NCBI GenBank assembly: GCA_023388335.1
Contig: JAEWGL010000109.1
Coordinates: forward strand, 1 to 34,334
Reading direction: 5' to 3'
Length of the DNA stretch: 34,334 nucleotides
Source of the DNA: Pseudomonadota bacterium
GTDB taxonomy: Bacteria > Pseudomonadota > Gammaproteobacteria > Pseudomonadales > Pseudomonadaceae
The notes under the pieces were generated by a model. It did no database searches, was not told the origin of the DNA, and saw only the letters and a program-made list of their open reading frames with translations. The position numbers and the translations under genes were made by a program. This document shows positions 24,288 to 32,449 of the stretch, piece after piece (position 1 is the first letter of the stretch; each line of letters starts with the position of its first letter).

Positions 24288-24607
24288 GACCTTTCCTTGG
24301 CGCCAATTTTTAGTTTTTCGAATAGAAACAGTAAGTTGGCGAGCCCGATCTAACAGTAGCAACGAACGAGAAATGACCTACTACCGTTTGTCTGCCAATT
24401 GTTGGCGCGCAGGCAATTCGAGGAATTTTTTATCCGCCCCCCTTACAGGGCGAAAGGGATTGAATGCCCCAGCCTGATCAAAAAATTTCCCTGCCCGTGT
24501 GACTCCGGCCGTTACTTGAAGCATCAGTACAAGTAACCCCGCGATGCAGTGATCGATTATCGCGCCCGCGGACCTTTCGATGTTTGGGACCATAGAGAGA
24601 CCGAACC
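24288..24607. promoter_or_regulatory. Divergent intergenic region with GTTACTTG dyad
   Basis: This 320-bp AT-richer gap separates the VpsR-like regulator from the 88-aa gene and contains no gene. It holds a perfect 8-bp dyad, GTTACTTG (24511-24518) with CAAGTAAC (24530-24537), 11-base spacer, about 70 bp before the small gene. It could be an operator for the neighbouring regulator. No clear -12/-24 (TGGCAC-N5-TTGC) sigma-54 promoter was found. Confidence 0.35.
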
Positions 24608-24874
24608 ATGAATGCCTCGCTCCGTGTCAACGAAGCACTGCTGATCGCCGACCACGCCTTTGAACCTTTCCAGTGCGTCGCCTGGGATCAGCCCAACGGT
24701 ACTGGTGAACTCAGCCTGGCAGTTATCGACCGGACCAATACCCGCATCGGCAGCAAGCAAGTGTCTTCGCGCATCTATTCCGATCCAGCCCAACTGGCCA
24801 GCCTGATCGAGGAAGTGCGCGCCGAACTCAGCGAAAAAGGATACAACCTGCTGCCCTGGTCGATGCCCAAGTAA
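24608..24874 (+). CDS. 88-aa conserved-looking protein of unknown function
   Basis: A small soluble alpha/beta protein without signal or membrane segment. It begins MNASLRVNEALLIADHAFEP, with a likely strand-turn-strand core (CVAWDQPNGTGELSLAVIDR) and an amphipathic C-terminal helix (PAQLASLIEEVRAELSEKG). I do not recognise a family. It is supported as a real gene by pseudomonad-like codon use, an isolated position with a long upstream region, and a strong intrinsic terminator 19 bp after the stop. The ribosome binding site is weak (AGAGAGACC). Confidence 0.7.
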   Translation: MNASLRVNEALLIADHAFEPFQCVAWDQPNGTGELSLAVIDRTNTRIGSKQVSSRIYSDPAQLASLIEEVRAELSEKGYNLLPWSMPK

Positions 24875-24892
24875 CTCGACCCGCTGTGCTCA

Positions 24893-24959
24893 AGTTGCCA
24901 AGTGCGCGACCAGCGCGCGCACTTGCACACTTCCCGATGCCACAAGTGGCAACTTTTTA
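24893..24959 (+). terminator. Nested-hairpin intrinsic terminator
   Basis: The outer arms AGTTGCCA (24893-24900) and TGGCAACT (24947-24954) are followed by a T-run. Inside, CAAGTGCGCG pairs with CGCGCACTTG around a 7-base loop, starting at about 24899. It sits just after the 88-aa gene. A further hairpin TTGCGAC/GTCGCAA (24960-24978) lies toward the cobalt-chelatase genes arriving from the other strand. Confidence 0.8.
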
Positions 24960-24998
24960 TTGCGACATTTCGTCGCAACTCGCTTCGTTGGGCTAATA

Positions 24999-25676
24999 TT
25001 AATCGCCCGCCAGTTTAAAGGCGTCGATATGCCGATACTCTGCCTGGAGTTGCTCGGCCAATTGTCGTGCCTTGCCGACGCGCACCGGCGCGCGCTCCAT
25101 ATCCACCAGCAGGCTGGCACAGGGCAAGGGTGCCAGTGCCGGCCAAGGCTGCAGGCGTCCATCGGTCAGCACCAGGCAGCGCTGGGTTTCCTGCGGGTAG
25201 CGTTTGCGCCGGGTCTGCAGCCAGTGTCGGGCCTCTGCCAGGGCGGCCAACAGCGGCGTGCCCCCGCCGGCACCGAGGGCCTGCAGCCAGGGTTGCAAGG
25301 CCGCCGAGGCTTTCAGGCCATGGCGCTGCCAACGCGGTGCGCGGCCGCTGGCGGTGAGCAGGGTCAGGCGGGCGCGCTGGCGATAGGCCTGGTCGAAGAA
25401 CGCGGCCAGCAAACCCTTGGCCTGACTCAGGGCCTGGTGCCGCCGGGTTGACGCCGAGGCATCGACGATCACCAGCCATAGCTCCGGCGCCTGGGCCTGG
25501 CGTTGTCGCCAGCGCAGGTCCACGGCCTTACGCGGCCGGCCCTTGAGCAGGGTCGCCAGCCAGTCGACCTTGCCATCGGTGGCCGCGCGGGCACGGCCAG
25601 GGGCACTACCCGTCAAACTTCCGGCGTGGAGCCTGGCATCCGTCGGCGTGGCGCCCTGCTGGCGGATGCTCAGGGC
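24999..25676 (-). CDS. VWA-domain (ChlD-like) part of cobaltochelatase medium subunit, reached by -1 frameshift
   Basis: This frame encodes 225 residues that follow directly on the AAA+ frame when the ribosome slips back one base at the A-run (25676-25685). The fusion is 558 aa. It contains a von Willebrand A domain with MIDAS motif DASAS (about D405-S409 of the fusion) and the downstream GGGTPL. The segment KVDWLATLLKGRPRKAVDLRW precedes the domain. This is the layout of ChlD-like medium subunits: AAA+, linker, then VWA. As a separate gene it would have to start at TTG 25616, with GGAAG too close to serve, and would lose about 20 residues. A stand-alone VWA protein is the alternative reading. 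Confidence 0.8.
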   Translation of the reverse strand, partial: ALSIRQQGATPTDARLHAGSLTGSAPGRARAATDGKVDWLATLLKGRPRKAVDLRWRQRQAQAPELWLVIVDASASTRRHQALSQAKGLLAAFFDQAYRQRARLTLLTASGRAPRWQRHGLKASAALQPWLQALGAGGGTPLLAALAEARHWLQTRRKRYPQETQRCLVLTDGRLQPWPALAPLPCASLLVDMERAPVRVGKARQLAEQLQAEYRHIDAFKLAGD

Positions 25677-25685
25677 TTTTTTTTT
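25636..25685 (-). other. Programmed -1 ribosomal frameshift signal (A9 slippery run plus stem-loop)
   Basis: On the minus strand a run of nine A (25685-25677) followed by G gives the 0-frame codons AAA AAA AAG, which include the dnaX-type heptamer A AAA AAG (25682-25676). After a 6-base spacer (CCCTGA, which contains the 0-frame stop) comes a stem-loop: GCATCCG (25669-25663) pairs with CGGATGC (25642-25636). Inside is a small GGCG/CGCC helper stem. The -1 frame runs on into the VWA domain without a stop. Confidence 0.8.
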
Positions 25686-26674
25686 GCCCAGTCGGGGACC
25701 TCACGCCGGGCACCGGTGGCCACTGCCAGGGGCGGCAACGCGCCCCAGTCGCCCTGCGCGCCGTGGTCAGGGGAGATGTCGTTGCCGCCTTGGGGCGGCG
25801 CGGGCGGGGTCGCGGCGGCCGGCGCTTCGCGGCGGCGATGGCGCAAGGCGAACTCGGCAACCGCCTCGATATCGCCCTCCTCGATCGCTTCCCCCCCGCG
25901 CCAAGCCGCATGGGCCCGCGCCGCGCGCAGCCAGACCAGGTCAGCGCGCAGGCCATCGACGCCGGCGGCAAAGCAACGTTCAGTGATCCAGGCCAGGGCA
26001 TGGTCGTCCAGTTCGATCCGTGCCAGGCGCTGACGTGCCGCCTGGCAGCGTTCGCGCAGCTGCGTCTGGGCCTCGGCCCACGTCGCGCAAAAGCCCTGCG
26101 GATCGCTGTCGAAGGCCAGGCGTCGACGGATGATCTGCTGACGCGCCTCAGGCGCGGGTTGCCCATCCAGGGCGATGTTCAGGCCGAAGCGGTCGAGCAA
26201 CTGCGGGCGTAGCTCGCCTTCCTCCGGGTTCATGGTGCCGATCAGCACGAAGCGCGCGCTGTGCCGGTGGGAAATGCCGTCCCGCTCGATGCGGTTGGTG
26301 CCACTGGCGGCAACGTCCAGCAGCAGATCGACCAGGTGATCGGGCAGCAGGTTGACCTCGTCTACATACAATACGCCGCCATCGGCATGGGCCAGAACGC
26401 CCGGGGAAAACTGCGCCTTGCCTTGACCCAGGGCGGCGTCCAGGTCGAGGGTCCCGACCAGCCGCTCTTCACTGGCGCCCAGGGGCAAGGTCACGAACGG
26501 CCCCCCGCCGAGCAGATCGGCCAGCCCGCGGGCCAGGGTGCTCTTGGCCATGCCGCGCGGCCCTTCGATCAGCACGCCGCCGATCTTCGGGTCGATGGCA
26601 GTCAGGCACAGGGCCAGCTTGAGGGCCTCGGCGCCGACCACGGCGGCCAGGGGGAACTGTACGGGTTCGGTCAT
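25670..26674 (-). CDS. ChlI-like AAA+ ATPase, cobaltochelatase small subunit (0-frame product)
   Basis: A 334-aa AAA+ protein of the magnesium-chelatase I type. Motifs are Walker A EGPRGMAKST (about 35-44), the insertion GASEERLVGTLDLDAAL, Walker B GGVLYVDEVNLL and sensor IGTMNPEEGELRPQLLDRF. After about residue 280 comes a Pro/Gly-rich linker ending KKKP at the A-run. With CobN it would power cobalt insertion into hydrogenobyrinic acid a,c-diamide. The start 26674 is one base beyond the cobN stop (TGA-A-ATG), so translation is coupled. The open frame continues upstream inside cobN but without coding character. The same gene probably also yields the longer ChlD-like form by frameshift. Confidence 0.85.
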   Translation of the reverse strand: MTEPVQFPLAAVVGAEALKLALCLTAIDPKIGGVLIEGPRGMAKSTLARGLADLLGGGPFVTLPLGASEERLVGTLDLDAALGQGKAQFSPGVLAHADGGVLYVDEVNLLPDHLVDLLLDVAASGTNRIERDGISHRHSARFVLIGTMNPEEGELRPQLLDRFGLNIALDGQPAPEARQQIIRRRLAFDSDPQGFCATWAEAQTQLRERCQAARQRLARIELDDHALAWITERCFAAGVDGLRADLVWLRAARAHAAWRGGEAIEEGDIEAVAEFALRHRRREAPAAATPPAPPQGGNDISPDHGAQGDWGALPPLAVATGARREVPDWAKKKP

Positions 26675-26675
26675 T

Positions 26676-29600
26676 TCAAGCCTCTTCCTCGCCCGCCAGC
26701 AATTGCTCCTCAAGGGCTTCGCGGTAGCTGCCCGGCTCCTGCCACAGGCCACGCTGCTGGGCTTCGAGCAAGCGCTCGGTGATATCGCGCAGGGCCTCGG
26801 GATTGTGCTGGCGGATGAATTCACGGGTCGCCGGATCGAGTACGTAGGCCTCGGCCAGGGACTGGTAATGATGGTCGTCAATCAGGTGCGTGGTTGCGTC
26901 GAAGGCAAACAGGTTGTCGACAGTGGCCGCGAGCTCGAAGGCGCCTTTGTAGCCATGGCGCTTGATGCCGTCGATCCACTTGGGATTGAGCGCGCGCGCA
27001 CGGATCACCCGGTTCAACTCTTCTTTCAGGGTGCGGATGCGCGGGCGGTCGGCCTGGCTATGGTCGCCATGGTAGCTGGCGACGCTGTTGCTCCCCAGGC
27101 TCTCGGCGGCGGCGAGCATGCCGCCTTGGAACTGGTAGTAGTCGTTGGAGTCGAGCAGGTCGTGCTCATGGTTGTCCTGGTTCTGCACCACCGCCTGCAC
27201 CTGGCTGATGCGTCGGGCGAACTCGGCGCGCGCCGGCGTGCCCTCGTCGGCCGCGCCATAGGCATAGCCGCCGTGATTCAGGTAGACCTCGGCGAGGTCG
27301 TCGCGGCTGTGCCACAAGCGCCCGTCGATGGCGTTCTGCACCCCTGCCCCATAGGCACCGGGCTTGGCGCCGAAGACTCGCCAGCCGGCCTGGCGCGCCG
27401 CCTGTTCGGCGTCAAGGCCTTGGGCCTGGAGCGCAGCTCGCTCGCTGCGTACCTTGGCCGCCAGCGGGTTGAGGTGGTCCGGCTCATCCAGGGCGGCCAC
27501 TGCCTGCACTGCCGCATCGAACAGGCGGATCAGGTTGCCGAAGGCGTCGCGGAAGAAGCCGGAGACGCGCAAGGTGACATCGACCCGCGGACGGTCGAGC
27601 AGGCTCACCGGCAGGATCTCGAAATCATCCACCCGCTGGCTGCCGCTCGCCCAGACCGGACGCACGCCGAGCAACGCCATGGCTTGAGCGATGTCATCGC
27701 CGCCGGTGCGCATGGTTGCCGTGCCCCACACCGACAACCCCAGCTGGCGCAGGTGGTCGCCGTGGTCCTGCAGGTGCCGTTCGAGGATCAGGTTGGCCGA
27801 GGCAAACCCCAGGCGCCAGGCTGTGGTGGTTGGCAGGTTGCGCACGTCCACGGTATAGAAGTTGCGACCGGTCGGCAGCACATCCAGGCGTCCACGACTG
27901 GGGGCGCCGCTGGGTCCGGCGGGCACGAAGCGACCGCCCAGGGCCGCCAGCAGGCCGTTGATTTCCGCCGGGCCACAGGCATCCAGGTTCGGCGCAACGT
28001 CGCAGGCCAGGGTCTGCAGCACAGCGTCCACCGGCTGCCACTCGGCGCCCGTGGGCAATGGCGCCTGCCCGGCCAGGGTCGCTTCGATCAGGCGCATGGC
28101 CAGCAGCTCGAGGCGCTCGCGGGTATCGCCGCAGGTCCGCCAGGGCTCATCGCTAAGCCCGTGCAGCAGCGCTGGACGTGGCCCCTCCCATGGCAGGCCG
28201 AGGTCGACATCGAGCGGGTCGAAGCCCAGCATCAGGGCCTTGGCCAGGGCACGGAGCAGGCTGGCGTTGCCGTCCCGGCCATCACCACGCGCCACCCGCA
28301 GCAACGCCAGCAGGGTGTCCAGGCGCAGGCGGCCGTGCGGCGACTGGCCAAACACATGCAAGCCGTCGCGGATCTGAGACTCCTTGAGGTCGCACAGGTA
28401 GGTGTCCAGGTGCGGCAGCCACACAGTGGCATCATCCAGCGCGCCTTCGAGTTGCAGCTCGCGATCGATGTGGTTGGCCTTGACCAGCTCGAGGATGTCG
28501 CGCTGCAGCTCGCGGGCGCGCCGCGGGTCGAGCAGTTGCGCCTCGTAGTATTCGTCGGCCAGGCGCTCCAGGTGACGCAATGGCCCATAGGTTTCGGCGC
28601 GGGTCAGCGGCGGCATCAGGTGATCGATGATCACCGCTTGGGTGCGGCGCTTGGCCTGGGCGCCCTCGCCCGGGTCATTGACGATGAAGGGATAGATGTT
28701 CGGGAGCGGGCCGAGCAGCGCGTCGGGCCAGCACTGCGCGGACAGGCCGACGCCCTTGCCTGGCAGCCACTCCAGGTTGCCGTGCTTGCCGACGTGGATC
28801 AGCGCGTCGGCGGCAAAGCCGTGACGCAGCCAGAAATAGAAGGCCAGGTAGCCGTGTGGCGGCACCAGGTCGGGGTCGTGGTACACCGCGCTGGGATCCA
28901 GCTGGTAACCACGGGCCGGCTGGATGCCGACGAAGGTCAGGCCAAAGCGCAGCCCGGCGATCATCATCCGCCCGCCGCGCAGCATCGGATCCTGCTCCGG
29001 CGCGCCCCAGCGCTGCAGCACCGCCTGCTGATTGGCCAGCGGCAACGCGGCGAAGGCACTCTGGTAGTCCGCCAGGCTCATGCTCTGGGCACAGGGGCGC
29101 TGGTCGAGGTGGTCCAGGTCGTTGGTCACCCCGCCCAGCAGGGTGTGGATCAGCGCGGTGCCGGTGCCGGGCAGCTCGCCGACCGGATAACCCTCGGCCT
29201 TGAGTGCCTGGAGGATATTCAGCGCGGCGGCCGGGGTATCCAGGCCGACACCGTTGCCGATGCGCCCGTCGCGGGTCGGGTAGTTGGCCAGCACCAGCGC
29301 TACGCGTTTCTGCGCGTTGGGCAGGCGGGCCAGCTCGACCCAGCGGCGCGCCAGTTCGGCGACAAAGTCCATGCGTTCCAGGTGCGGGCGGTAGCAGACC
29401 ACGTCGGACTGGCTGCGCTCGCTGCGCCAGGCCAGGTCCTTGAAGCTGATCGGCCGGGTGATGATGCGCCCATCCAGCTCCGGCAGGACGATGTGCATGG
29501 CCAGATCGCGGGCGCCCAGGCCTTGCTCGCTGTCTTCCCAGCCGGGCTGGTTGTCTTGGGCGCAGATCGCTTGGAGCACCGGGATGTCGCGGCGAAACGG

Positions 29601-30437
29601 GCGCAGGTTGGGCTGTTCGGGGCTCGACAGGGCGAAGCCGGTGGTATTGAGGATCACCTCGGCGCCGGCCTCGTCCAGCCAGGCTTCGACCTGGGCCAGG
29701 CACGCGCTTTCCTTGAGGCTGGCCACGGCGATCGGCAGTGGGTTGAGCCCGGCGGCCTGCAAGCGCTCGCAGAACGCATCGACGAACGCGGTATTGGCCG
29801 CCTGCAGGTGCGAGCGGTAGAACAGCACCGGCGCCACCGGGTGGTCGGGGTGCCAATGGCTGAACCAGTCCTGCAGGCAGGCGCTGGCCTTGGCCGGGTG
29901 GTAGACCGCGGTGCGCGGCAGTTGTGCAGGCGCCTCCCAGGCGTAGTCGCGCCCCAGCCAGAGGTTGGCCAGGCAGTGATAGAGGTTGCGCGCATTGCCC
30001 TTGCCGCCCTGGCGCAAGAAGTGCCAGAGCCGCTCGGCCTCGGCGGCCGGCACCGTACCCAAGCCCATCAGCTCAGGATCGGGGCGGTCATCGCCAGGTA
30101 CCAGGATCACTTGCACGCCCTGCTCGGCCAACTCGACCAGTTGCTCGACGCCATACCGCCAGTAGCCCACGCCGCCATGCAACGACACCAGGATAACCTT
30201 GGCATGGCGCAGCACCTGGTCGACATACAGGTCGACCGAAGCATGGTTCTGCACCTGCATGGGGTTGGCCAGGCGCAGGCTGGGGTAATCGTCTGGCAAC
30301 TGCTGGGCGGTTTCGGCCAGCAGCGCCAGGTGCGAATCGCCGCTGCAGAGGATCACCAGCTCGGCGGGTGTCTGGCCGAGGTCGCCAATGCTGTCGTCCG
30401 GCACGAAGCCACCGGGCTGGGTCCGCAGCAGGTGCAT
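26676..30437 (-). CDS. cobN: Cobaltochelatase large subunit CobN
   Basis: A 1253-aa protein, normal for CobN. It binds the corrin substrate and cobalt and is driven by the AAA+ partner. Family features include LHGGVGYWRYG near the N-terminus, HVGKHGNLEWLPGKGVGLS in the middle, GTATMRTGGDDIAQAMALLG, and PRVDVTLRVSGFFRDAF. The ATG at 30437 is 3 bp after the cobW stop. The order cobW-cobN-chlI/D replaces the cobW-cobN plus cobS/cobT layout of classical aerobic producers. The antisense strand has a very long open frame here, a side effect of high GC. Confidence 0.96.
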   Translation of the reverse strand: MHLLRTQPGGFVPDDSIGDLGQTPAELVILCSGDSHLALLAETAQQLPDDYPSLRLANPMQVQNHASVDLYVDQVLRHAKVILVSLHGGVGYWRYGVEQLVELAEQGVQVILVPGDDRPDPELMGLGTVPAAEAERLWHFLRQGGKGNARNLYHCLANLWLGRDYAWEAPAQLPRTAVYHPAKASACLQDWFSHWHPDHPVAPVLFYRSHLQAANTAFVDAFCERLQAAGLNPLPIAVASLKESACLAQVEAWLDEAGAEVILNTTGFALSSPEQPNLRPFRRDIPVLQAICAQDNQPGWEDSEQGLGARDLAMHIVLPELDGRIITRPISFKDLAWRSERSQSDVVCYRPHLERMDFVAELARRWVELARLPNAQKRVALVLANYPTRDGRIGNGVGLDTPAAALNILQALKAEGYPVGELPGTGTALIHTLLGGVTNDLDHLDQRPCAQSMSLADYQSAFAALPLANQQAVLQRWGAPEQDPMLRGGRMMIAGLRFGLTFVGIQPARGYQLDPSAVYHDPDLVPPHGYLAFYFWLRHGFAADALIHVGKHGNLEWLPGKGVGLSAQCWPDALLGPLPNIYPFIVNDPGEGAQAKRRTQAVIIDHLMPPLTRAETYGPLRHLERLADEYYEAQLLDPRRARELQRDILELVKANHIDRELQLEGALDDATVWLPHLDTYLCDLKESQIRDGLHVFGQSPHGRLRLDTLLALLRVARGDGRDGNASLLRALAKALMLGFDPLDVDLGLPWEGPRPALLHGLSDEPWRTCGDTRERLELLAMRLIEATLAGQAPLPTGAEWQPVDAVLQTLACDVAPNLDACGPAEINGLLAALGGRFVPAGPSGAPSRGRLDVLPTGRNFYTVDVRNLPTTTAWRLGFASANLILERHLQDHGDHLRQLGLSVWGTATMRTGGDDIAQAMALLGVRPVWASGSQRVDDFEILPVSLLDRPRVDVTLRVSGFFRDAFGNLIRLFDAAVQAVAALDEPDHLNPLAAKVRSERAALQAQGLDAEQAARQAGWRVFGAKPGAYGAGVQNAIDGRLWHSRDDLAEVYLNHGGYAYGAADEGTPARAEFARRISQVQAVVQNQDNHEHDLLDSNDYYQFQGGMLAAAESLGSNSVASYHGDHSQADRPRIRTLKEELNRVIRARALNPKWIDGIKRHGYKGAFELAATVDNLFAFDATTHLIDDHHYQSLAEAYVLDPATREFIRQHNPEALRDITERLLEAQQRGLWQEPGSYREALEEQLLAGEEEA

Positions 30438-30440
30438 GGG

Positions 30441-31508
30441 TCAGGCGTCCAGGGCCTGGCGCAGGCGTGCTTCGAGCCGCGCCGCGTCGAGGTCCTGGCC
30501 GATCAGCACCAGGCGGGTGATGCGCGGCTCGTCGGCGCGCCAGGCGCGGTCGAAATGCTTGTCGAAACGGGTGCCCACGCCCTGGATCAGCAGGCGCATC
30601 GGTTTGCCCGGAATCGCTGCGAAGCCCTTGGCGCGCAGGATACCGAACTCCACCACCAGGCTGGCCAGGGCATCGAGCAGCAGGCGCTCGTCGGCTTCGG
30701 GCAGATCGATGGAAATCGAATCGAAAGCGTCATGGTCGTGGTCGTCGTGGTCATCGCCATCGTGGTGCGAGTCATGGTGGGTGCGGCGGCCGTCGATGTG
30801 CGCTTCGGACTCGGCGCCCACGCCCAGCAGCACCTCCAGCGGCAGGCGGCCGCTGCTGGCCTCGATCACCTTGACCGCCGGCGGCAGCTCTTCGAGCACC
30901 TCGCCACGGACCTTGGCCAGGTCTTGGGCGCCGATCAGGTCGGCCTTGTTCAGCACCACCAGGTCGGCGCTGGCCAGCTGGTCGGCGAACAGCTCATGCA
31001 GCGGCGATTCATGGTCTAGGTTCGGGTCGAGCTTGCGCTGGGCATCGACCTGGTCGGGGTAGGCGGCAAAGGTGCCGGCGGCCACGGCCGGGCTGTCGAC
31101 CACGGTGATCACCGCGTCGACGGTGCAGGCATTGCGGATCTCAGGCCACTGGAAGGCCTGTACCAGCGGCTTGGGCAGGGCCAGGCCGCTGGTCTCGATG
31201 AGGATGTGGTCCAGCTCGCCACGGCGTGCCACCAGCTCGCGCATGACCGGGAAGAACTCTTCCTGGACAGTGCAGCACAGGCAACCGTTGGCCAGTTCAA
31301 AGATGCGGCCATTGGCTTCTTCCTCGGTGCAGCCGATGCTGCACTGCTTGAGGATCTCGCCGTCGATGCCCAATTCGCCGAACTCGTTGACGATGACGGC
31401 GATGCGCCGGCCCTGGGCGTTGTCCAGCATGTGCCGCAGCAAGGTGGTCTTGCCCGAGCCGAGGAAGCCGGTAACGATGGTAACGGGGAGCTTGGCCAGT
31501 GTTTTCAT
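30441..31508 (-). CDS. cobW: CobW-type metallochaperone GTPase
   Basis: A 355-aa G3E-family P-loop GTPase that is thought to deliver Co(II) to the chelatase. The P-loop GFLGSGKT is at 14-21, the metal-binding GCLCC at 75-79, the guanine-specificity NKAD further on, and a His/Asp-rich loop (HHDSHHDGDDHDDHDHD) lies about two thirds along. ATG 31508 is preferred over an upstream in-frame start because AAGG precedes it and the P-loop then sits at the usual distance from the N-terminus. It is first in the operon, 110 bp after a cobalamin riboswitch on the same strand. Confidence 0.95.
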   Translation of the reverse strand: MKTLAKLPVTIVTGFLGSGKTTLLRHMLDNAQGRRIAVIVNEFGELGIDGEILKQCSIGCTEEEANGRIFELANGCLCCTVQEEFFPVMRELVARRGELDHILIETSGLALPKPLVQAFQWPEIRNACTVDAVITVVDSPAVAAGTFAAYPDQVDAQRKLDPNLDHESPLHELFADQLASADLVVLNKADLIGAQDLAKVRGEVLEELPPAVKVIEASSGRLPLEVLLGVGAESEAHIDGRRTHHDSHHDGDDHDDHDHDAFDSISIDLPEADERLLLDALASLVVEFGILRAKGFAAIPGKPMRLLIQGVGTRFDKHFDRAWRADEPRITRLVLIGQDLDAARLEARLRQALDA

Positions 31509-31617
31509 GTCGATGCCCTTGGCAGGATGGCGGGCATGCAGGACGAAAGCCACAGGCAGTTGACCGGCCTGGGCGCGTTCGCCACCGGATCACCCCGCCC
31601 GGTTGGAAGTCGAAATC

Positions 31618-31795
31618 GATACGAGGCAGGTCTCCTGGCTTGCACCGCACCGGCCGGGGCCGGTCGAACGACGCCTTCCCGCGGTTTGCCGCAGTGGCTG
31701 TGTCGTTCTGCTCAGTGCTTACAGTTGCGGGGGCAGCCGCGGAATTCACCGCGTTCCCATCTTAGCTTCGTCTGTGCCCGGGTACCTGTCAGCGC
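31618..31795 (-). promoter_or_regulatory. Cobalamin riboswitch of cobW-cobN-chlI/D
   Basis: Minus-strand reading shows the conserved cobalamin-aptamer core: GGGAACGCGGTGAATTCC, then GCTGCCCCCGCAACTGTAAG (within 31737-31717), a GGGAAGGCG segment, and the B12 box GCCAGGAGACCTGCC (31639-31625). Bound cobalamin is expected to reduce expression of the cobalt-chelatase operon. The expression platform between 31617 and the cobW start was not resolved. Outer boundaries are approximate. Confidence 0.93.
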
Positions 31796-31842
31796 CGCCG
31801 CTGGAGCAGCACTGGGGCCATGCGAAGAACCTCGAAGCGGCA

Positions 31843-31890
31843 AGGCTACGCAGTGCCCGTCGGGTGGTCAACCGCTGGCTGTGATTGACG
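31843..31890. promoter_or_regulatory. Divergent promoter region between two cobalamin riboswitches
   Basis: On the minus strand, TTGACC (31871-31866), a 17-base spacer and TAGCCT (31848-31843) form a candidate promoter for the cobW transcript. On the plus strand, TTGACG (31885-31890) is a candidate -35 for the cbtB transcript; its -10 around 31908-31914 is weak. The two -35 boxes are only 13 bases apart, so the promoters are back to back. Confidence 0.45.
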
Positions 31891-31924
31891 GGCAATCGGC
31901 CGCGTGATTTGCTAGCAGCCTGCG

Positions 31925-32122
31925 TTCAGGTGCCCTTTGAGGGTGAAACGGGAAACCGGTGCGTCGCAGGCCCTCGAGCAGGGCCCCGACCAAGCCGGTG
32001 CTGCCCCCGCAACGGTAAGCGAGTAAGGCGTCAGATCCACTGTGCCCGTCATTGGGCATGGGAAGGTGACGCTGTCGACGGTGTCACCCGTCCTCGCCAG
32101 CCCGGAGACCGGCCTGTCGTCC
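31925..32122 (+). promoter_or_regulatory. Cobalamin riboswitch of cbtB-cbtA-cobE-cobM
   Basis: A second, independent cobalamin aptamer. It shows CAGGTGCCCTTTGAGGGTGA near the 5' end, GGGAAACCGGTG, GCTGCCCCCGCAACGGTAAG (from 32000), GGGAAGGTGACGC and the B12 box GCCAGCCCGGAGACCGGCCT (from 32096). About 105 bases separate it from the cbtB start and must hold the expression platform. It differs in sequence from the minus-strand copy outside the conserved core. Outer boundaries are approximate. Confidence 0.93.
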
Positions 32123-32226
32123 TTGCACAACCCGCGGTGGGCGGGCGCTGTCGTATCCCTTGGGCGAATTCTGTCCGAGGTTTCGCTGCGCTTGTCCCTT
32201 GCCCATACCCAGCAGAGGAAAGCGTC

Positions 32227-32439
32227 ATGCCCATCACCAATGCCAAGCCCAGCGGTGCCCACGATCGTGCGGCCAAGCTCCACACCACCCCCGCCAGCCT
32301 CAGCCAGCGCCTGATGGTCGCCACCGGCGCCAGCCTGTTGGGGTTATGCCTGGTTTATTTCGCCGGTTTTTCGCACATCGACGCGGTGCACAACGCCGCC
32401 CACGATACGCGCCACAGCGCCGCCTTCCCTTGCCACTGA
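32227..32439 (+). CDS. cbtB: Cobalt transporter accessory subunit CbtB
   Basis: A 70-aa protein with a single membrane span (about 29-49, LMVATGASLLGLCLVYFAG). The C-terminal metal-binding signature is HNAAHDTRHSAAFPCH. Both are diagnostic of CbtB, the small partner of the CbtA cobalt transporter. GAGGAA lies upstream of the ATG. It follows a cobalamin riboswitch and precedes cbtA by 10 bp. Confidence 0.93.
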   Translation: MPITNAKPSGAHDRAAKLHTTPASLSQRLMVATGASLLGLCLVYFAGFSHIDAVHNAAHDTRHSAAFPCH

Positions 32440-32449
32440 GTACCCCTGC

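Noticed and set aside
24288..24607. Possible sigma-54 promoter next to the enhancer-binding protein
   Set aside because: No GG-N10-GC element with acceptable flanks was found by eye.
24999..25616. VWA frame as an independent TTG-started gene
   Set aside because: GGAAG is too close to the TTG, and the frame stays open back to the slippery A-run; the frameshift explanation covers both facts.
26538..31019. A 1493-codon open frame on the plus strand antisense to cobN and cobW
   Set aside because: It is the mirror of high-GC codon use in cobN; composition is low-complexity (Gln/Val/Ala/Gly-rich) without domains, and cobN is beyond doubt.
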